Positions 60,186-64,000 of a DNA stretch of 64,000 nt are shown here, piece by piece; within the stretch, counting starts at the first letter, position 1; every line of letters starts with the position of its first letter. This DNA comes from M3007 sp044347755 (GTDB taxonomy: Bacteria; Bacteroidota; Bacteroidia; Chitinophagales; Saprospiraceae), in contig JBIKUE010000011.1 of NCBI GenBank assembly GCA_044347755.1, forward strand, positions 1 through 64,000, given 5' to 3'. A model generated the notes under the pieces. The model worked only from the letters and a program-made list of their open reading frames with translations. It ran no database searches and was not told where the DNA came from. The position numbers and the translations under genes were made by a program.

Positions 60186-60262
60186 CAAATCATCATAATC
60201 ACGCTAATCACAGTATAATTACCAACAAAGCCCCTGAACATCCATTACACCATCACACCAGC
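60186..60262. repeat. Degenerate AATCA/ACATCA tract
   Basis: AAATCATCATAATCACGCTAAT and, 50 bp on, CATTACACCATCACACC form loosely periodic tracts in the spacer before the response-regulator gene and over its stop codon. They resemble the other simple repeats of the window, without a clear second arm. Confidence 0.35.
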
Positions 60263-60891
60263 TTATTCCGCACGGCAAACTGTACCAACCCTGCAATTCC
60301 CGGCACCTCCAGTTTTTGAATAATATTATTGCGGTGTGTATCCACTGTACGCGGACTGATGAATAGTTGCTCGCCGATTTCCGTACTGCTGAGTCCCTGT
60401 GCGACAAGCTTTAAGATCTCCATTTCACGACTGGATAACAAAGCCAGGAGTGGCGCATCCGGATTGTGCACGGGCTTGAGAAGGGTGAGCGTCACATCGC
60501 TGCTGAAGTAGGTGTCGCCTGCAGCTACACGCTGGATGGCCTCGCTGAGTTCTTCCAATGAGGTATTTTTGAAGAGAAATCCACTGACACCTTTTGTTAC
60601 GGCTTCTTCTATCAATGCCTTGTTTTGCAACATGGTGAGCATGATGACCTTAACGCCCAAAAAGTCGCGCCTGATCTCCACAGTGGCTTCAAGGCCGTTC
60701 ATCTGCGGCATCTCATAATCGAGCAGCGCTACATTGGGTTTGGCGCCGTTGCGAAGCAATTGGACGGCTTCTTTGCCATTTGCGGCCTCTCCCACTATTT
60801 CCACATAATCAAGTTCTTCGAGCAATGCCCGGAAGCCTTTGCGTACCAATTGGTGGTCGTCAGCAAGGAGGATTTTTATTTTATCAAGCAT
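60253..60891 (-). CDS. NarL/FixJ family response regulator
   Basis: A 212-residue two-component regulator. The receiver has DD at 11-12 (LLADDHQLV), phospho-acceptor D58 in VALLDYEMPQMNG, T in MLTM and K in GFLFKNTS. The C-terminal LuxR-type HTH (about 145-205) has LSSREMEILKLVAQGLSSTEIGEQLFISPRTVDTHRNNIIQKL. The ATG at 60891 is chosen. Its kinase is almost certainly the HisKA_3-type gene at 62105-64000, from which it is separated by an inserted AAA ATPase gene on the other strand. Confidence 0.93.
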   Translation of the reverse strand: MLDKIKILLADDHQLVRKGFRALLEELDYVEIVGEAANGKEAVQLLRNGAKPNVALLDYEMPQMNGLEATVEIRRDFLGVKVIMLTMLQNKALIEEAVTKGVSGFLFKNTSLEELSEAIQRVAAGDTYFSSDVTLTLLKPVHNPDAPLLALLSSREMEILKLVAQGLSSTEIGEQLFISPRTVDTHRNNIIQKLEVPGIAGLVQFAVRNKLV

Positions 60892-60959
60892 ATTTTTTAG
60901 TATTTTGGGATTCCAATCCAAAAATATTATGTATTTTTGGGAATGTTTTCCAATAAAAT

Positions 60960-62099
60960 ATGATACCTCGGTTTTTAGAAGAAAAAATTAAGACAAAATT
61001 AGGCTCTGAAAAGGCCATCCTACTTTTCGGGGCGCGTCAATTGGGCAAGACAACCTTGTTGAAAAAACTCTTTGCTGCTGACCCAAACACACTTTGGCTC
61101 AATGGCGACGAGCCCGATGTGCAGGCACTCTTTGATCAAGTGAATTCTTCGCGTCTTAAAACGCTATTCGCAGGCCGAAAGTACGTCGTGATTGACGAAG
61201 CCCAACGCATTTCGGACATTGGTCTGAAACTGAAATTGATAACGGACCAGATACCTGAAGTCCAGGTTGTGGCCACTGGTTCTTCTGCCTTTGAACTGGC
61301 CAACAAAACGAACGAACCGCTTACCGGGCGTAAGTGGGAATACCGGATGTTCCCGCTTTCCTTTGGCGAAATGGTGCAACATCATGGGCTTCTGGAAGAG
61401 AAACGACTTTTACATGACCGTTTGATCTATGGTTATTACCCCGAAATAGTAACCCACCCTGGAGAGGAACGCGAGCGACTCAAAGTATTGACGGACAGCT
61501 TTTTGTACAAAGATATTTTGTTGTGGGAAAATATTATGAAGCCCAAAAAGTTAATCAAGCTGATGCAGGCCTTGGCCTTTCAGATGGGCAATCAGGTGTC
61601 TTTCAACGAACTGAGCAATTTGGTTGACTTGGATACAAAAACCGTTGAGCGTTACGTCAACCTGCTGGAACAAGTTTTTATCGTGTTTCGCTTGGGCACT
61701 TTCAGCCGCAACCTCCGCAACGAATTAAAAAGCAGCCGAAAGATTTATTTCTACGACAATGGCATTCGTAATGCACTCATTGCATCATTTCAACCCCCTG
61801 GGTTACGACAAGATATCGGCGCGTTATGGGAAAATTGGCTGATGAGCGAACGGATGAAGTATTTGCATTACAACGGAGTATGGGCCAACAGCTTTTTTTG
61901 GCGCACTGCCCAGCAACAAGAAATTGATTATGTGGAAGAAAAGGACGGTGAACTTGCCGCTTATGAGTTCAAATGGAGTACTTCTAAAAAAATGGCACTA
62001 CCCAAAACTTTTACTGAAAAGTATAATCCCTCTGTGCAAGCAGTGATAACTCCCGACAACTTCGAGACTTTTTTAGGGATGGATGATGCCAAGATTTGA
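60960..62099 (+). CDS. AAA ATPase with DUF4143 C-terminal domain
   Basis: A 379-residue ATPase of the ATP-binding/DUF4143 type common in Bacteroidota. Walker A GARQLGKTTLL (24-34), Walker B KYVVIDEAQ (74-82), sensor VVATGSSAFEL, GRKWEYRMFPLSFGEM; the C-terminal part has YFYDNGIRNALI and WENWLMSERMKYLHYNG, then WRTAQQQEIDYVEEKDGELAAYEFKW (nuclease-like core with D-x-V...E-x-K). Function of the family is unclear; defence or mobile-element roles are sometimes inferred. It interrupts a kinase/regulator pair; the stop is 5 bp from the kinase stop. Confidence 0.88.
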   Translation: MIPRFLEEKIKTKLGSEKAILLFGARQLGKTTLLKKLFAADPNTLWLNGDEPDVQALFDQVNSSRLKTLFAGRKYVVIDEAQRISDIGLKLKLITDQIPEVQVVATGSSAFELANKTNEPLTGRKWEYRMFPLSFGEMVQHHGLLEEKRLLHDRLIYGYYPEIVTHPGEERERLKVLTDSFLYKDILLWENIMKPKKLIKLMQALAFQMGNQVSFNELSNLVDLDTKTVERYVNLLEQVFIVFRLGTFSRNLRNELKSSRKIYFYDNGIRNALIASFQPPGLRQDIGALWENWLMSERMKYLHYNGVWANSFFWRTAQQQEIDYVEEKDGELAAYEFKWSTSKKMALPKTFTEKYNPSVQAVITPDNFETFLGMDDAKI

Positions 62100-62104
62100 C
62101 TATT

Positions 62105-64000
62105 TCACACCGGTACCCGCACCATGGCGACTGTTCCATGCGGCGACCTTCTTTCCGACAAAAACTCACCTCCCAGTGTACTCACACGACTCAAAATATT
62201 TAAAACACCCATGGTGCCACGACTGCGTGCAACGTCAAAGTCGAAGCCGGTGCCGTCGTCTTCTATCCGCAGCACAACCTGGTTATCTACCTGGAACAAC
62301 TCCATGACCACTTTTGCGGCGCGGGCATGTTTTACCACATTATTCAGCAATTCCTGAGCAATGCGATAAAGTCCGATTTCTGTCTTGTCATCCAATTGCA
62401 GCGGCAAATCGTGGGCATTGAACCTGGCTTCCAGACCTGCGTTGGTGAGTGTATGCCGGAGCAAGAGCTCCAGACTGGGCGCAAGGCCCTGCTGTTCGAG
62501 CACGGGCGGCGACATGACATGGGCGATGCTGCGCACTTCGGTGCAGGAATTGTCCAGTTGTTCGCCCAGTTCAATAAACCGTGGTGATTCCTCCGGGAAT
62601 ATTTTTCCTATTCTTCTGCCCAGCGCATCGAAGCCAAGTTTCAGGGCCACGAGTTCCTGTGCGATCCCATCGTGCAAATCGCGGGCAATACGCTTTCGCT
62701 CGGCTTCCTGGGCCTCGATAACGGCATTCAAGCCCAGTTTTTGCTCCTTTATGACGGCAGCATCCAGTTCCGCTTTTTGCCTGAGTTTAAAGCGGTTATA
62801 AAACAGATAACCTAGAATCAGGAACGCCAGGAGGCTTCCACCTAATCCATAGTTCACTACGCTGGTTTGATATAATTCGCTTTTTTGTTGTGCGATCTGA
62901 AGTTCTTTTTCCGCAGTTTCATATTGCACCTGAAGTTCGCTCAACCGATCACGAATATCCAGGGTGAGTACAGAATCAGCACAATTTTTTTCTTTTTTAC
63001 TGTATATTCTGGCTGTCGGGTAGTCGCCCATCAAACAATAGAGTTCATTCAGATGGCCGTAGATTTTTTCCAGAACGGGATATAACTGAGCCGAATTGGC
63101 ATCTTTTTCGGCGGCCGAAAAATGTGCTTTGGCTTGTTCAAAAGCTCGCTTTTGCATAGCAATCACCCCTAGTCCAGTATGCGCAAGGGCATTAAGTTCC
63201 GGATCGCCAATGATTGCATTTCCCTGTAAAATTTCTTCATAAGCCTTTTGAGCTGCCTGATCATCCGAGGCTTCCATTAATCCATTAGCTAAATCCAGGG
63301 TAGCAATCAATGCCCCAACCGGATAACCGAATTGCTCAAATGCTTCTTTCCCTTGCTGGAAAAGAACAACAGCTTCGAGAGGCCTCCCCATATCCATCAA
63401 CACCTCGCCCAGGTTTACATGGACCCGTCCTTTTTCAAACAGTCGTTTAGGTAAAAACCGGAGCAATGCAATTTCTTTTCTGAACACCTGTTCAGCCTCC
63501 GTATATTGTTTCAAATCACGGTGCGCGGCGGCAATAATTTCCATTGCATTTAATATTCCAACGGAATCTTTCAATGCTTCAGAGATCTGCAAGGCTTCCT
63601 GGGCCAGCGGCAAAGCCTTATCTGTTTGTTTCATTCCGGCGTACGCTGTTGCCATAAATTCCAGGGATTCCAGCAACTGGATTTGATTGCCGTTTTTCCT
63701 GGTTATTTCTATGGCACGAACCAGATAAGGAAGACTGTTTCGGCGATCACCACTATTTTGAAGCGCTGAAGCCAGGTTGTTCAAACTTCGCACAATAAAG
63801 GTGTCATTCCCAAGCTTTTCAGCCTCTGTGACACTCTCTTTTGCGAATCCTACCGCTTTTTCTGTATTGCTACCGATGTATGCACGGCTTAAATGCCGCA
63901 GTATTTCAATGCGCTCCCTTCCCTGGGTGGATGGGAGCACCTGAAGCAAGGAATCCGGCTTATATCTAACCTGGGCATCAAGCAATAATGGAAGCAGGCA
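62105..64000 (-). CDS. TPR-containing sensor histidine kinase (5' end outside window)
   Basis: The frame is open to the window edge, with hydrophobic codons (CLPLLLLDAQ) that look like the end of a signal peptide, so only the first residues are missing; about 631 residues are seen. TPR-like helices cover about 20-350 (ALPLAQEALQISEAL, AEQVFRKEIALLRF and others). One transmembrane helix follows (SVVNYGLGGSLLAFLILGYLFY). Then the HisKA_3 dimerisation/phosphotransfer domain (RKRIARDLHDGIAQELVALK, phospho-His in LHDG) and a HATPase_c domain (LYRIAQELLNNVVKHARA, DDGTGFD). The TPR part is extracytoplasmic, as in many Bacteroidota kinases. Partner: the NarL-type regulator at 60253. Confidence 0.9.
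   Translation of the reverse strand, partial: CLLPLLLDAQVRYKPDSLLQVLPSTQGRERIEILRHLSRAYIGSNTEKAVGFAKESVTEAEKLGNDTFIVRSLNNLASALQNSGDRRNSLPYLVRAIEITRKNGNQIQLLESLEFMATAYAGMKQTDKALPLAQEALQISEALKDSVGILNAMEIIAAAHRDLKQYTEAEQVFRKEIALLRFLPKRLFEKGRVHVNLGEVLMDMGRPLEAVVLFQQGKEAFEQFGYPVGALIATLDLANGLMEASDDQAAQKAYEEILQGNAIIGDPELNALAHTGLGVIAMQKRAFEQAKAHFSAAEKDANSAQLYPVLEKIYGHLNELYCLMGDYPTARIYSKKEKNCADSVLTLDIRDRLSELQVQYETAEKELQIAQQKSELYQTSVVNYGLGGSLLAFLILGYLFYNRFKLRQKAELDAAVIKEQKLGLNAVIEAQEAERKRIARDLHDGIAQELVALKLGFDALGRRIGKIFPEESPRFIELGEQLDNSCTEVRSIAHVMSPPVLEQQGLAPSLELLLRHTLTNAGLEARFNAHDLPLQLDDKTEIGLYRIAQELLNNVVKHARAAKVVMELFQVDNQVVLRIEDDGTGFDFDVARSRGTMGVLNILSRVSTLGGEFLSERRSPHGTVAMVRVPV

Noticed and set aside
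1..64000. tRNA, rRNA, phage or conjugative genes
   Set aside because: No cloverleaf, rRNA, integrase, terminase or mobilisation motif was noticed on either strand.

Overview
The window looks like chromosomal DNA of a Bacteroidota bacterium, most likely of the Saprospiria. The support is: cell-surface proteins ending in type IX secretion (T9SS) sorting domains of both the A and B kind, an SprB-type repeat protein, a TonB-linked barrel with a carboxypeptidase-like plug extension, GH92 and GH130 glycosidases, lysine-pathway dapD/dapB, many short signal peptides and lipoboxes, and promoter-like TAnnTTTG boxes in place of sigma70 -10 boxes. No rRNA, tRNA, phage, integron or CRISPR locus was seen. 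Both ends cut genes.

Layout. 1-16 kb: the end of a secreted carboxypeptidase-regulatory-like protein, a PhoD-type lipoprotein, OsmC, GH92 alpha-mannosidase, a TonB-type outer-membrane barrel, a GH130 lipoprotein, VOC protein, CcmB, a bile-acid/sodium symporter-like protein, FolC and an MlaE-type permease. 15.6-25 kb: small lipoprotein-dapD, RDD membrane protein, a T9SS type B surface protein, NDH-2, a cysteine-synthase gene preceded by a polycysteine leader peptide and terminator, and a vanadium-haloperoxidase-like lipoprotein. 25-37 kb: thioredoxin-like protein, glycosyltransferase, peroxiredoxin-like protein without its catalytic Cys, feoA-feoB, an ABC ATPase, START protein, dapB and a giant T9SS type A protein. 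37-54.6 kb: beta-propeller surface protein, MltD-like transglycosylase, LytTR regulator, ftsY, glgA-glgC-ruvC, DUF4340, HtrA, HD protein, M28 peptidase, LOG protein and a hypothetical lipoprotein. 54.7-58.6 kb: a minus-strand accessory cluster of two cupins, a dihaem cytochrome c and three NTF2/SnoaL-like secreted proteins. 59-64 kb: PqqB-like hydrolase, then a NarL-type regulator and a TPR histidine kinase separated by an oppositely oriented AAA ATPase.

Two things stand out. First, the cysteine-synthase leader (22118-22350): a consensus-like promoter, a 27-codon ORF with five consecutive Cys codons, a possible antiterminator segment, an 18-bp terminator hairpin and then cysK. This has every part of a ribosome-mediated cysteine attenuator. 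Second, the intergenic spaces hold several unrelated families of long inverted repeats whose arms are built of degenerate 7-8 bp tandem units. Their arms start or end at stop and start codons, they can be nested, and at least two have small terminal-inverted-repeat elements inserted in them. Because the unit length is not a multiple of three and the unit contains TGA, several families place stop codons in all three frames just after a gene.

All coordinates, motifs and pairings were read by eye. Family names rest on motif recognition, not on searches.
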